The notes: a model not told the origin generated them from the letters alone. DNA of 64,000 nucleotides from Alphaproteobacteria bacterium (GCA_017503725.1 JAFVSL010000006.1:1-64000), one strand, 5' to 3'; positions 1 to 8,157 are shown, numbered from the stretch's first letter. A program made the numbers and translations.

Positions 1-30
1 CCGATTTTTTTCTTGCAATTATACTTATCT

Positions 31-57
31 TGCCCCACAATCTTGGGGCATTTTAAT
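31..57 (+). terminator. hairpin terminator of an upstream gene
   Basis: A GCCCCA/TGGGGC hairpin with a 6-base loop is followed by ATTTTAATTT. It lies just before ppdK and probably ends a gene outside the window. It could instead be a leader hairpin of ppdK. Confidence 0.5.
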
Positions 58-78
58 TTAATCACACAAGGAGAAACC

Positions 79-2739
79 ATGAGCAATAAATGGGTATATA
101 CCTTTGGTAATGGCCAGGCCGAAGGTCAGGCAGATATGAAAAATCTGCTGGGTGGCAAGGGTGCAAACTTGGCTGAAATGAACTTGGTTGGATTGCCGGT
201 GCCGGCGGGCTTTACGGTAACAACCGATGTATGTAAATATTACTATGAAAATGGGCAAACATATCCCGCCGATTTAATGGACCAGGTGCGTGCCGGTATT
301 GCACACGTTGAATCCATTATGGGTAAGAAATTCGCAGACTTGGAAAACCCATTGTTGGTTTCGGTCCGTTCGGGCGCACGTGTATCTATGCCGGGTATGA
401 TGGACACGGTTTTGAATTTGGGCTTGAACGATGACACGGTCAAGGCATTGGCAAAAATTTCCGGTAACGAACGCTTTGCATACGATTCATATCGTCGCTT
501 TATTATGATGTTCAGCGAGGTTGTTATGGGTGCCGACATTGATTTGTTTGAACACACCCTGGAACGTATGAAGGAAGACAAGGGCTATAAACTGGATACA
601 GAATTGACGGCCGACGATTTGAAAGACCTGGTTGAGAAGTTCAAAGAAATCGGTGTTAAAATTGGCAAAGTATTCCCCCAGGATCCTTGGAAACAGTTGG
701 AAATGGGTATTGGTGCGGTATTCGGCTCTTGGATGAGCAAAAAGGCCATCACATATCGTAAATTGAATAATATCCCGGCCGATTGGGGTACCGCCGTTAA
801 TGTTCAGGCAATGGTATTCGGTAATTCCGGTGATGATTCTGCCACCGGCGTATGCTTCAGCCGCGACCCAGCAACTGGCGAAAACAAATACTATGGTGAA
901 TACTTGATTAACGCCCAGGGCGAAGACGTTGTTGCGGGTATTCGCACACCACAGCCAATGAGCAAGGATGATTCTGGTCGCCTGTCACTGGAAGAAGCGA
1001 TGCCAGCGGTATATCAGGAACTGTGTGATGTTCGTGAAAAACTGGAAAAGCATTACAAAGATATGCAGGATATGGAATTCACAATCGAACACGGAAAATT
1101 GTGGATGTTGCAATGCCGTAATGGTAAACGTACGGCGGCGGCGGCTGTTCGTATGGCGGTTGAAATGGTGTCCGAAGGCCTGTTGACCAAAGAAGAAGCC
1201 ATCCTGCGCGTTGGTGCGGATCAGTTGGATCACCTGTTGCATCCAATGTTGGACCCAAAGGCGGAAAAGAAAGTTATTGCAACCGGTCTGCCGGCATCCC
1301 CGGGTGCGGCCGTTGGCCAGGCTGTATTTAACGCCGAAGATGCAGAAAAGTGGGCGGCCGCCGGTAAAAAGGTAATGTTAATCCGTATCGAAACATCACC
1401 CGAAGATATTGCCGGTATGAACGCGGCCCAGGGTGTTATTACTGCCCGTGGTGGTATGACATCACACGCGGCTGTTGTGGCACGTGGTATGGGTACGCCA
1501 TGCGTATCGGGTTCGCCGGATATCAAAATCGACTATGAATCCAAGACACTGAAAACAACATCCGGTGTTGTAATTAACGAAGGTGACTGGATTTCAATCG
1601 ACGGTGCCAAGGGCCAGATTATCGAGGGCAAAATCCCAACTGTATCTGTGGAATTGACGGGTAACTTTGGAACATTGATGGAATGGGTTGATGAAATCAA
1701 AACATTAACAGTCAAGGCAAACGCAGAAACACCAAAAGATGCCAAACAGGCACGTGACTTTGGTGCCGAGGGTATCGGTCTGGCACGTACGGAACATATG
1801 TTCTTTGATCCATCCCGTATCCAGGATATGAGAGAGATGATTCTGGCCGAAGACGAAGCCGGTCGCCGTGCGGCATTGGCAAAACTGTTGCCATATCAGC
1901 GTGCAGACTTTGTAGAATTGTTCAAGATTATGGACGGCCTGCCGGTTACAATCCGTTTGATTGACCCACCGCTACATGAATTCTTGCCACACACAGATGC
2001 TGAAATCGAAGAATTGGCGGCACATATTGGCAAATCTGTTGAATTCATCAAAGCGCGCGCAGAAACATTGCACGAACAGAATCCAATGTTGGGTCATCGT
2101 GGTTGCCGCTTGGCGATTACATACCCAGAAATCTGTGAAATGCAGACACGCGCGATTCTGTCGGCGGCATTGGAAGTTAAAAAGGCTGGCATCCGCGTAT
2201 TCCCAGAAATCGAGGTTCCATTGGTTGGCTCTAAAAAAGAAGTCGATATCGTCAAAGCGGTTATCGATGCAACGGCCCAATCATTGTTTGCGGAAACGGG
2301 TGAATCTGTTGAATACACGGTCGGTTCTATGATTGAATTGCCACGCGCAGCGGTCTTGGCAAATGAAATCGCAGAATCTTGTGAATTCTTTGAATTTGGA
2401 ACAAACGACCTGACCCAGACAACACTGGGGATGAGCCGTGACGATACCGCCAAGATTTTGGATGAATATCGTGCCCGTGGCGTATATGTTGCGGATCCAT
2501 TTGCATCCGTCGACCAATTGGGTGTTGGCTTGCTGATTAAAGACGCGGTTAACAAAGCCCGCGCGACCAAGGGTGAAAATATCCACCTGGGCGTATGTGG
2601 TGAACACGGTGGTGATCCAGAATCCATCGCATTCTTCCACCAGTGCGGATTTAACTCGGTCTCTTGTTCGCCGTTCCGCGTGCCAATCGCACGTCTGGCT
2701 GCGGCCCAGGCGGCGGTTAAATACCCACGCAAGAACTAA
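79..2739 (+). CDS. ppdK: pyruvate, phosphate dikinase
   Basis: Cytosolic enzyme that interconverts pyruvate + ATP + Pi and PEP + AMP + PPi. The 886-residue length is normal for the family. The N-terminal ATP-binding domain (GGKGANLAEM near residue 25) is followed by the phosphohistidine domain with GGMTSHAAVVARG, where His463 is the phosphocarrier, and a C-terminal PEP/pyruvate TIM barrel with CGEHGGDP, where Cys840 is the expected acid/base. The reading frame is open from base 13, but the start at 79 is chosen because AAGGAG lies at 68-73 and the protein then begins MSNKWVYTFG as in the family. It is monocistronic, with a hairpin terminator directly downstream. A pyruvate kinase gene is also in this window, so the cell can run this step both ways and may use PPi-linked glycolysis. 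Confidence 0.97.
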   Translation: MSNKWVYTFGNGQAEGQADMKNLLGGKGANLAEMNLVGLPVPAGFTVTTDVCKYYYENGQTYPADLMDQVRAGIAHVESIMGKKFADLENPLLVSVRSGARVSMPGMMDTVLNLGLNDDTVKALAKISGNERFAYDSYRRFIMMFSEVVMGADIDLFEHTLERMKEDKGYKLDTELTADDLKDLVEKFKEIGVKIGKVFPQDPWKQLEMGIGAVFGSWMSKKAITYRKLNNIPADWGTAVNVQAMVFGNSGDDSATGVCFSRDPATGENKYYGEYLINAQGEDVVAGIRTPQPMSKDDSGRLSLEEAMPAVYQELCDVREKLEKHYKDMQDMEFTIEHGKLWMLQCRNGKRTAAAAVRMAVEMVSEGLLTKEEAILRVGADQLDHLLHPMLDPKAEKKVIATGLPASPGAAVGQAVFNAEDAEKWAAAGKKVMLIRIETSPEDIAGMNAAQGVITARGGMTSHAAVVARGMGTPCVSGSPDIKIDYESKTLKTTSGVVINEGDWISIDGAKGQIIEGKIPTVSVELTGNFGTLMEWVDEIKTLTVKANAETPKDAKQARDFGAEGIGLARTEHMFFDPSRIQDMREMILAEDEAGRRAALAKLLPYQRADFVELFKIMDGLPVTIRLIDPPLHEFLPHTDAEIEELAAHIGKSVEFIKARAETLHEQNPMLGHRGCRLAITYPEICEMQTRAILSAALEVKKAGIRVFPEIEVPLVGSKKEVDIVKAVIDATAQSLFAETGESVEYTVGSMIELPRAAVLANEIAESCEFFEFGTNDLTQTTLGMSRDDTAKILDEYRARGVYVADPFASVDQLGVGLLIKDAVNKARATKGENIHLGVCGEHGGDPESIAFFHQCGFNSVSCSPFRVPIARLAAAQAAVKYPRKN

Positions 2740-2743
2740 AAAT

Positions 2744-2771
2744 AAAATCCCCCGTTTGGGGGATTTTTTTT
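2744..2771 (+). terminator. intrinsic terminator of ppdK
   Basis: The inverted repeat AATCCCCC/GGGGGATT with a short GTTT loop is followed by a run of eight T, starting five bases after the ppdK stop codon. Confidence 0.9.
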
Positions 2772-2806
2772 AGACAAGATATACAAGATATGTGACATGA
2801 TACCAC

Positions 2807-2831
2807 GATAAACTTTTATTTATCTTCGCAA
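2807..2831 (+). repeat. palindromic direct repeat, copy A
   Basis: GATAAA...TTTATC palindrome followed by TTCGCAA. Sixteen bases (TTATTTATCTTCGCAA) recur exactly at 3885-3900. The two copies bracket the ncRNA candidate and both small secreted genes. Confidence 0.6.
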
Positions 2832-2860
2832 TTGAACATCAAGAAACAATCCGCTATAAT
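2832..2860 (+). promoter_or_regulatory. strong sigma-70 type promoter
   Basis: TTGAAC (2832-2837), a 17-base spacer and a perfect TATAAT (2855-2860). This is one of the best promoters in the window, and the predicted start is near 2867. The first ORF begins only at 3130, so the promoter drives about 260 bases of untranslated RNA. Confidence 0.8.
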
Positions 2861-2866
2861 AACTGT

Positions 2867-3097
2867 GTCACGATGGTTTTGTCGTGATGGGGTGTAACGA
2901 CCCGTGCAATGTGCGTTTGAAAACATCGGTAAACACATCGTTTGTTGAATGTGTTTGTTTGGTTGGGTTTCAGACGAAATTTTCTCCTGAACTTTGTTGT
3001 CAGGGGGGCTGTGAATATATTGAATAAGCAGCACAATTCACATTGATTGTCGTTAACCTCCTGACCACTCGTGTAAAAACGCGTGGTTTTTGTTTTT
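2867..3097 (+). ncRNA. candidate structured small RNA or long 5' leader
   Basis: This stretch of about 230 nt between a near-consensus promoter and a hairpin/T-run terminator contains no convincing ORF. It can fold into several stems: CACGA/TCGTG near its 5' end; AAACACAT/ATGTGTTT (loop about 10 nt); GTCAGGGGG pairing with CCTCCTGAC and enclosing a TGTGAAT/ATTCACA stem; and the terminal hairpin. I do not recognise tmRNA, RNase P RNA or SRP RNA signatures. A 6S-like RNA is possible but is not shown. The alternative is a transcription-attenuating leader of the secreted protein gene at 3130, which starts 33 bases after the terminator with its own AAAGGAG. I infer a stand-alone RNA or an attenuator and cannot separate the two. 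Confidence 0.5.
3065..3097 (+). terminator. terminator of the RNA candidate
   Basis: The stem CCACTCGTG/ACGCGTGG (one mismatch) is followed by TTTTTGTTTTT. It stands between the structured region and the gene at 3130. Confidence 0.65.
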
Positions 3098-3129
3098 CGC
3101 GAATAAAACAAATAAAAGGAGAATAACAA

Positions 3130-3555
3130 ATGAAAAAACTTTTAACATTAACCGCGCTATGCGCGTTGCTAACCGCGCCCGCCACCGCCGTACAAAAATG
3201 CGTGGCGTTGGATGAAACATCAACTTGCTCGGCAACATTCCCTGAAAACCTTTCAACTGATTGGAGTGCACAATGTTCTACAAATGAAACAGTGGTAAAT
3301 ATAAAAGGTCTGTCTTTGTGTTCGAACAAGGCTGGCGACACAAATGGTGATACGGCAGATTATATAACAATGTCTGGTAGTATCAATGAAAATATACGAT
3401 GTTGGTGCAGGATTATTAGTCCCGGTGTTACGCCATGGGTTTATCTGGTAACATTGGATAGTAGTTTTATTAGTTGTATGGTAAATTGTAGGGCGTGGTG
3501 TATGCAAAGTGTAAAAAGTAATAGTGGGATTTTGACTTCCCTTATGTCGTATTAG
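3130..3555 (+). CDS. small secreted Cys-rich protein, unknown function
   Basis: A 141-residue protein with a clear Sec signal peptide (MKKLLTLTALCALLTAPATA, cleavage near residue 20). The mature part holds about ten cysteines, including a CWC cluster in the middle and CMVNCRAWCM near the C-terminus, so a disulfide-bonded periplasmic or surface protein is likely. The start at 3130 is set by AAAGGAG at 3114-3120. The gene is followed after 14 bases by another small secreted Cys protein and preceded by a structured RNA or leader. I recognise no family. Its role is unknown; the location between direct repeats hints that the pair may have moved together. Confidence 0.75.
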   Translation: MKKLLTLTALCALLTAPATAVQKCVALDETSTCSATFPENLSTDWSAQCSTNETVVNIKGLSLCSNKAGDTNGDTADYITMSGSINENIRCWCRIISPGVTPWVYLVTLDSSFISCMVNCRAWCMQSVKSNSGILTSLMSY

Positions 3556-3569
3556 AAAAGGTGCTGGCT

Positions 3570-3842
3570 ATGAAACGAATAATATTTTTATTGGCATGCG
3601 CACCGATTGTTGCGCAAGCTGTCACGCCGAGTGTCAGTTGCCCATCGGGGTATATCGCCATTGATGCGCCGTACATAACAATTGCGACAGAATGCCCCAG
3701 TGGCACAATCGCCGTTGGCACGGCGGAATCGTGCCTGGTATCAAGCCCATCGGGTGATTGCATAATGTATGCGCCGGTTGGTATGTCATTTACCGACGAC
3801 AGTGGTACATACGAATACACTGAACCGTGTGCATTGCAGTAA
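3570..3842 (+). CDS. small secreted protein with CPSG repeats
   Basis: A 90-residue protein with a signal peptide (MKRIIFLLACAPIVAQA). The mature part consists of imperfect repeats of about 24 residues, each beginning with a CPSG or PSG motif (CPSGYIAI, CPSGTIAV, SPSGDCIM), with cysteines that could pair. The frame extends back to a GTG at 3561, but AAAAGG at 3556-3561 fits the ATG at 3570 better. It is probably co-transcribed with the gene at 3130 and ends in a terminator that overlaps the stop codon. The function is unknown; a small disulfide-stabilised envelope protein is the best description. Confidence 0.7.
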   Translation: MKRIIFLLACAPIVAQAVTPSVSCPSGYIAIDAPYITIATECPSGTIAVGTAESCLVSSPSGDCIMYAPVGMSFTDDSGTYEYTEPCALQ

Positions 3843-3866
3843 AAATGCCCCATTGGGGCATTTTTA
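3842..3866 (+). terminator. terminator of the small secreted pair
   Basis: AAAAATGCCCC/GGGGCATTTTT with an ATT loop is a perfect, potentially bidirectional 11-base-pair hairpin. Confidence 0.9.
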
Positions 3867-3871
3867 CTGTG

Positions 3872-3900
3872 ATAAATAAACTGTTATTTATCTTCGCAAA
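3872..3900 (+). repeat. palindromic direct repeat, copy B
   Basis: The perfect inverted repeat GATAAATAA/TTATTTATC is followed by TTCGCAAA. It shares its right half exactly with the copy at 2807-2831. It sits between two terminators and has no gene of its own. Confidence 0.6.
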
Positions 3901-3917
3901 TTCATATCTTATAAAGG

Positions 3918-3943
3918 AATCCCGGCAAACTCCGGGATTTTTT
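3918..3943 (+). terminator. second hairpin terminator
   Basis: AATCCCGG/CCGGGATT followed by TTTTTA. With the terminator at 3842 it makes a tandem pair insulating the autotransporter gene. Nothing coding lies between the two. Confidence 0.8.
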
Positions 3944-4027
3944 ATGGAATACACACCTAGTTATTTTTGAAAAATTACGTTGTATATATTAATCCCAGGG
4001 ACCTAACAAAAAAAAGGGAGAGAATAT

Positions 4028-7000
4028 ATGACACGTAATTTTCATAATACTTTGGTTGGTATTTCTGTTTTGCCAGCATTGCTGGTTATGCCGGCGTTTG
4101 CCGAAACGGTCACAGAACGTGCCGTTATTTCACAAAATACAACGTACACAAATCTGGTCGCGGAAAATATAGCATCAACCGTGGCAAATAACGGTGGCGT
4201 TTTCTATATGCAAGACGTACCAAATGTCGTATTGGATTTTGATGGCATAACTGTCTTTCAAAATAATTCACTAAATAACGGTGGTATGGGTGGTGCAATC
4301 GGTAATGGATGGCTGTCGTCTACGACCGGGTCTGGTTTTACCCAGGGGGGTAAAATTGTTTTCAACGGCGCAACAACCTTTGCCGGCAACAGCACCAATA
4401 ACAATAACGGCGGTGGTGCGATATTTAACTATGGCCTGGGCAATGCCACAAATCCAGATATTATCTTTTATGATTCTGTGAATTTTACCGACAACAGTGT
4501 TACCGAATCTATGAATGGTGTTTATGCCGGTGGTGGCGCAATAAATCATCGCGGTGGTATGATTGTCTTTAACAGTGATGCCACATTCAGCGAAAATAAT
4601 TCTGCATCCCAAGGTGGTGCAATTATGGCGGCGGGCGATATGATATTTAATGGCGCGACAAATTTTAACGGAAATACCGCCGGCAAAAGTGGCGGTGCAT
4701 TGGCAATAATGGGTGGTAATACCACGTTTGTTGATGCGGCAACTTTTACAAATAACTCGGCCGCTGGTGCGTCTGCGATATATATCGGCGAATCCGCCGA
4801 CACGGTCACGTTTCGTGATACTGCGTCTTTTTCGGGCAACACGGGCGTTGGAACACTGTTGAATAATGTATCGGGTGCGACGGTTGTATTTGACAATGGT
4901 GCAACATTTAATTCAAATACAAATAGTGCCAATGGCGCACTGGTAAATACTGGCACGGTTATGGTCGGTGATGGTGATTTTATATTTACAAATAATAACG
5001 GGGCTAATGGTGGTGGATTGAAAAATTCAGGCACCGTAAATGTAGACACATCTGGAAATATCCTGTTCCGTAATAACAATACATCCAATACCGCCGGTGC
5101 CCTGGACAATGGTGGCGCGATAATATTGGATGCGTCAAATGTATCGTTTGCAAATAATACGGCCGCGGCGGGATACGGTGGCGCAATATTTAACGCGGGT
5201 GACTTGACGATTGGCGGCGCAAATAATACATTTTCTGGCAACGTTGCCCAAGATACCAGTACAATAAAATCCGGCGGTGGTGCCATTCATAATCGTGGCA
5301 ATACAAATGAATCTACATTGATTATTGGTACAAATGAATCAACCAACACCTTTACATCAAATCGATCCAGTGCATATGGCGGCGCAATTGTTTCGCGTGC
5401 GTTTGATGGGGCGGGGCAAAACTCAGACATAACGATTAACGGTACAACAACATTTGCAAATAATCAGTCTGTCTTGGATGGTGGTGCGATATGGAATTTT
5501 GTTGCACCAAGTAATGGAACAACGGGCACATCTGCAATCGTATTTAATGGCGATACAACGTTCAAGAATAATACGGCCGGCGGTATGGGTGGCGCAATCT
5601 ACAACAATGACACCATAACATTTAATGGCGCAACAACGTTTAGCAACAATACCGCAAACGGCGCGGCAAATGATATCTATAACGATGGCACAATTAACTT
5701 TAATGGGGACACAACATTGGCCGGTGGCATAAATGGCACGGGTACATTAAATATCGCATCGGGCTCAACATTTAATATCGGCACATCTGATTTAACCCAG
5801 GGTGCAATTAACCTGGATGGGACAATGCTGGCGACACTGCGTGCGGGCGAAAACGCGCAATTAAATATTAGCAATGCAAATGGATTTACCGGCAACGGCA
5901 CATTGAAATTGTCGTTTGATTCGGCCGGCACGTACAAGGTCTTTGGCAACGAAGCATTTGCAAATATCGATATCAGTAACCCTGTATTTGATTTGGTTTG
6001 GAACGGTGGCGACGTAACCGCAACGACCAAGTCTGTGGATGAAATCGCGTCACAAAATAATCTGACAACGGATGCGGCGCGCGTTGTGTCGGGCGCATCT
6101 GATTCCTGGGGCGCGGGGTTAAGCGAACTGTCCGTTTTATTCCAAGAAAAATTATCGTCTGGTACGCCCGCCGATATCGCCGCGGTTGAAACGGCCGCCA
6201 CCGCAATCAATCCAGAAAAAGCATCGGTCATACAATCGGTCGGTGTGGCGCATCAAAACACAATCGCATCACTGGTAACGGGGCGCATATTGGCGCCCGG
6301 CATCGGACGTGCCGGTGGGGATTCGGGTGTTGATTTTGGTGGCATCTGGGCCCAGGGGCTTTATAACAAATCAAAATTAAATGATGTCTTTAACGGCTAT
6401 ACGCGTGGTGGTGCGGTTGGATTTGATGGAACAATCAATGAAGTCTGGACCCTGGGGGCGGGATATATGTACGCGCATTCCGACGTCAGCGCCCAAACCC
6501 GCAACACTGAAATAGATTCATCCACAATGTTTATCTATGGCCAGTATAAACCAGGCGCCTGGTATGCAAACGCGATTGTAAACTATACAATGTCTGATTA
6601 CAGCGAAAATGGCAGCGCCCTGGGCGTACCGGTCAGTGCAGATTATGACGTTGATATATTTGGCGGGCGTATCGCAACCGGATATGATTTTATCGGTGGC
6701 CTGACGCCAGAGGTTGCAATGCAGTATATGCACATAAACGCATCTGATTATACAAATTCACTGGGGGTGTGGAATCACTTTGGTAATGCAGATTACTTAA
6801 CCGCATCCATTGGTACAAAATATGAATTTGGTTGGGTGTTAAATAATGGCATTGTGATGCGTCCACAAATGCACTATGCGTTGAAATACGATTTGATATC
6901 AGACGATCATAATGTGACGGTAACAATGCCGGGTGTAAATGCATATGTGCTAAACGGTGAACGCTTGTCGCGCATCGCGAACGAGGTTGGCATTGCCCTG

Positions 7001-7105
7001 GCTATGAATTATGCCGGATTTGAAATGTCATTGAATTATGACATAGAATCGCGTGCCGATTATACATCGCAAACAGGTCGCGTAAAATTCAGATATGAAT
7101 TTTAA
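4028..7105 (+). CDS. autotransporter with Pmp-like GGAI/FxxN passenger
   Basis: A type V secretion protein of 1025 residues. Residues 1-25 are a signal peptide ending in PAFA. The passenger (about 26-640) is a beta-helix-type series of short repeats with about ten GGAI/GGAL motifs (GGAIFN, GGAINH, GGAIYN) and FxxN motifs (FTNN, FANN, FSNN), the signature described for chlamydial polymorphic membrane proteins. A helical linker follows at about 660-760. The C-terminal 250 residues form the outer-membrane barrel (starting near GGIWAQGLYN) and end with the aromatic VKFRYEF expected for BAM recognition. The start has GGGAG at 4016-4020. The gene stands alone between terminators. A surface adhesin role is inferred from the architecture only. 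Confidence 0.9.
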   Translation: MTRNFHNTLVGISVLPALLVMPAFAETVTERAVISQNTTYTNLVAENIASTVANNGGVFYMQDVPNVVLDFDGITVFQNNSLNNGGMGGAIGNGWLSSTTGSGFTQGGKIVFNGATTFAGNSTNNNNGGGAIFNYGLGNATNPDIIFYDSVNFTDNSVTESMNGVYAGGGAINHRGGMIVFNSDATFSENNSASQGGAIMAAGDMIFNGATNFNGNTAGKSGGALAIMGGNTTFVDAATFTNNSAAGASAIYIGESADTVTFRDTASFSGNTGVGTLLNNVSGATVVFDNGATFNSNTNSANGALVNTGTVMVGDGDFIFTNNNGANGGGLKNSGTVNVDTSGNILFRNNNTSNTAGALDNGGAIILDASNVSFANNTAAAGYGGAIFNAGDLTIGGANNTFSGNVAQDTSTIKSGGGAIHNRGNTNESTLIIGTNESTNTFTSNRSSAYGGAIVSRAFDGAGQNSDITINGTTTFANNQSVLDGGAIWNFVAPSNGTTGTSAIVFNGDTTFKNNTAGGMGGAIYNNDTITFNGATTFSNNTANGAANDIYNDGTINFNGDTTLAGGINGTGTLNIASGSTFNIGTSDLTQGAINLDGTMLATLRAGENAQLNISNANGFTGNGTLKLSFDSAGTYKVFGNEAFANIDISNPVFDLVWNGGDVTATTKSVDEIASQNNLTTDAARVVSGASDSWGAGLSELSVLFQEKLSSGTPADIAAVETAATAINPEKASVIQSVGVAHQNTIASLVTGRILAPGIGRAGGDSGVDFGGIWAQGLYNKSKLNDVFNGYTRGGAVGFDGTINEVWTLGAGYMYAHSDVSAQTRNTEIDSSTMFIYGQYKPGAWYANAIVNYTMSDYSENGSALGVPVSADYDVDIFGGRIATGYDFIGGLTPEVAMQYMHINASDYTNSLGVWNHFGNADYLTASIGTKYEFGWVLNNGIVMRPQMHYALKYDLISDDHNVTVTMPGVNAYVLNGERLSRIANEVGIALAMNYAGFEMSLNYDIESRADYTSQTGRVKFRYEF

Positions 7106-7110
7106 TAATA

Positions 7111-7135
7111 ACACCCCCACGTGGGGTGTTTTTTT
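7111..7135 (+). terminator. terminator of the autotransporter gene
   Basis: ACACCCC/GGGGTGT with a CAC-type loop, followed by seven T. Confidence 0.9.
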
Positions 7136-7151
7136 ATAACGTAAAAATAAA

Positions 7152-7180
7152 TTTAGTTTTTATGCAATTTGTGATAAAAT
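7152..7180 (+). promoter_or_regulatory. promoter of the 109-residue protein
   Basis: TTTAGT, a 17-base spacer and TAAAAT. The predicted start is about 25 bases ahead of the ATG at 7211. Confidence 0.5.
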
Positions 7181-7210
7181 ATCCACATAAACAAACGAAA
7201 GGATTTAATA

Positions 7211-7540
7211 ATGGCAGATATAGTAAATAAACGTGTAAACATTGCCCAGAATGAATTAAATAAACGTGCGGAAAAATTAAATCGCATAGTGGCCCGCGCC
7301 AAAGGGAAAAAGGAAAATCCCGCCTTTGTCCAGGGGGTAAAGTTGGTTAGCGATATGATTGCGGGTCAATCGAAATTATTGGATACGGTTGTATTTGAAG
7401 CCCCCACGACCGCACTGGAACAACATCGCAATTTGATGTTAATGACGGGGACAATGAACCAGACCGTCCAAGAAGGTATTAAATCCTCTACCGACGCCAT
7501 TGATAGAATGTTGGAAACATTGGAACAGATGTCTCGATAA
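7211..7540 (+). CDS. small helical protein, unknown function
   Basis: A 109-residue, charged, almost entirely helical protein without signal peptide or membrane segment, so probably cytosolic. It is rich in Lys, Asn, Met and Gln with heptad-like hydrophobic spacing in both halves (KRAEKLNRIVARAK near the N-terminus and MDRMLETLEQM-like spacing at the end), suggesting a coiled-coil or helical bundle. AAAGGA at 7197-7202 supports the start. It has its own promoter and terminator. I do not recognise the family; a phasin-like or nucleoid-associated role would be a guess. Confidence 0.7.
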   Translation: MADIVNKRVNIAQNELNKRAEKLNRIVARAKGKKENPAFVQGVKLVSDMIAGQSKLLDTVVFEAPTTALEQHRNLMLMTGTMNQTVQEGIKSSTDAIDRMLETLEQMSR

Positions 7541-7543
7541 AAC

Positions 7544-7572
7544 GAACCGCCCAATCGGGCGGTTAAATTTTT
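7544..7572 (+). terminator. terminator
   Basis: AACCGCCC/GGGCGGTT followed by AAATTTTT. The 90 bases after it (7573-7663) hold two small hairpins (CACAC/GTGTG, GTGGG/CCCAC) and no gene. Confidence 0.75.
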
Positions 7573-7663
7573 GGTTGGTCGCGCACACAGGGGTGTGGGG
7601 ATGTTCCCACTAGTGTTTTAGGAAATCTGCGATTTACTGAAACACGTACAAAACATTGATAAT

Positions 7664-7909
7664 TTACTTCCAAAAATGTCTTTTTGCAAATGCGTGTCCG
7701 GAACCAGTTTTAAGATATTGTTCAAATTCCAATGCAGCGTCTTTGGAACTAAACACAAAATAATTTACCAATTCCCAAGGTTTATATTTTGCTGTATGTA
7801 TTGAATATCCTGCATTATGTTGCGTTAGTCGTTTTTTTAAATCATCAGTTTGCCCGATGTATTTTTGTTCTGGATGGGAAATACTTTTTATAAGATAGAC
7901 ATAAAACAT
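7664..7909 (-). CDS. GIY-YIG domain endonuclease (small, UvrC-N type)
   Basis: An 81-residue single-domain member of the GIY-YIG superfamily. Motif 1 appears as YVY (residues 3-5) and YIG (17-19), the catalytic Arg as R27 in DLKKRL, His31 follows in QHN, and the metal-binding Glu lies in the ALEFEQYLK helix near residue 62. Such stand-alone proteins are widespread and mostly uncharacterised; DNA nicking is expected from the family. Immediately upstream (7925-8015) is an inverted-repeat element that abuts the 3' end of tRNA-Gln, so nuclease, repeats and tRNA form one unit. Start at 7909 gives the typical MFYVYL opening. It may be a small selfish or homing-like module. Confidence 0.85.
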   Translation of the reverse strand: MFYVYLIKSISHPEQKYIGQTDDLKKRLTQHNAGYSIHTAKYKPWELVNYFVFSSKDAALEFEQYLKTGSGHAFAKRHFWK

Positions 7910-7924
7910 TTGATTTATATTCCA

Positions 7925-8015
7925 GTCCGCCTACGCCAAGGCTACGGTGGACACTACTTCGCCTATGCTTCTCGCCTTGTGTGGCCTGCCACACGAAGCC
8001 TCGTAGAGGCGAAGT
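7925..8015. repeat. inverted-repeat element between GIY-YIG gene and tRNA-Gln
   Basis: Two adjacent hairpin-forming units are visible. The first (7925-7952) has arms GTCC-x-CC / GG-x-GGAC with an inner GCC/GGC. The second (7956-8015) has outer arms ACTTCGCCT/AGGCGAAGT, then CTTC/GAAG, and an inner perfect GTGTGGC/GCCACAC. The element is GC-rich compared with its surroundings and ends one base from the encoded CCA of tRNA-Gln. It resembles the CCTACGCCAAGGC-type repeats I associate with GIY-YIG genes in other bacteria; that link is from memory. Confidence 0.7.
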
Positions 8016-8016
8016 G

Positions 8017-8090
8017 TGGTTGGGGCGCACGGATTCGAACCATGATAAAGAGAACCAAAATCTCTTGTCCTACCATTAGACGACACCCCA
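8017..8090 (-). tRNA. tRNA-Gln (anticodon TTG)
   Basis: 74 bases with encoded CCA (8017-8019). Acceptor TGGGGTG pairs with CGCCCCA (one G-U), the anticodon stem is AGAGA/TCTCT with loop TTTTGGT giving TTG, and the T arm is CATGG-TTCGAAT-CCGTG. It reads CAA (and CAG) codons. Confidence 0.95.
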
Positions 8091-8157
8091 ATAGCGAATT
8101 AAATTATATATATCTTCGCGCTTTTTGCAAGTAAATAAAATTTTTTGAAAAAAGTGC

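Noticed and set aside
2094..2732. 212-codon minus-strand frame inside ppdK
   Set aside because: Shadow of a highly conserved gene, no start signals.
2867..3097. tmRNA, RNase P RNA or SRP RNA at the structured RNA candidate
   Set aside because: No T-arm or tag reading frame, no GAGGAAAGUC-type core, no SRP domain IV loop could be found.
4546..5286. 246-codon minus-strand frame inside the autotransporter
   Set aside because: It is created by the repeat codons of the passenger (GGC/GCA-rich) and lacks start signals; composition is low-complexity Pro/Ala/Val.
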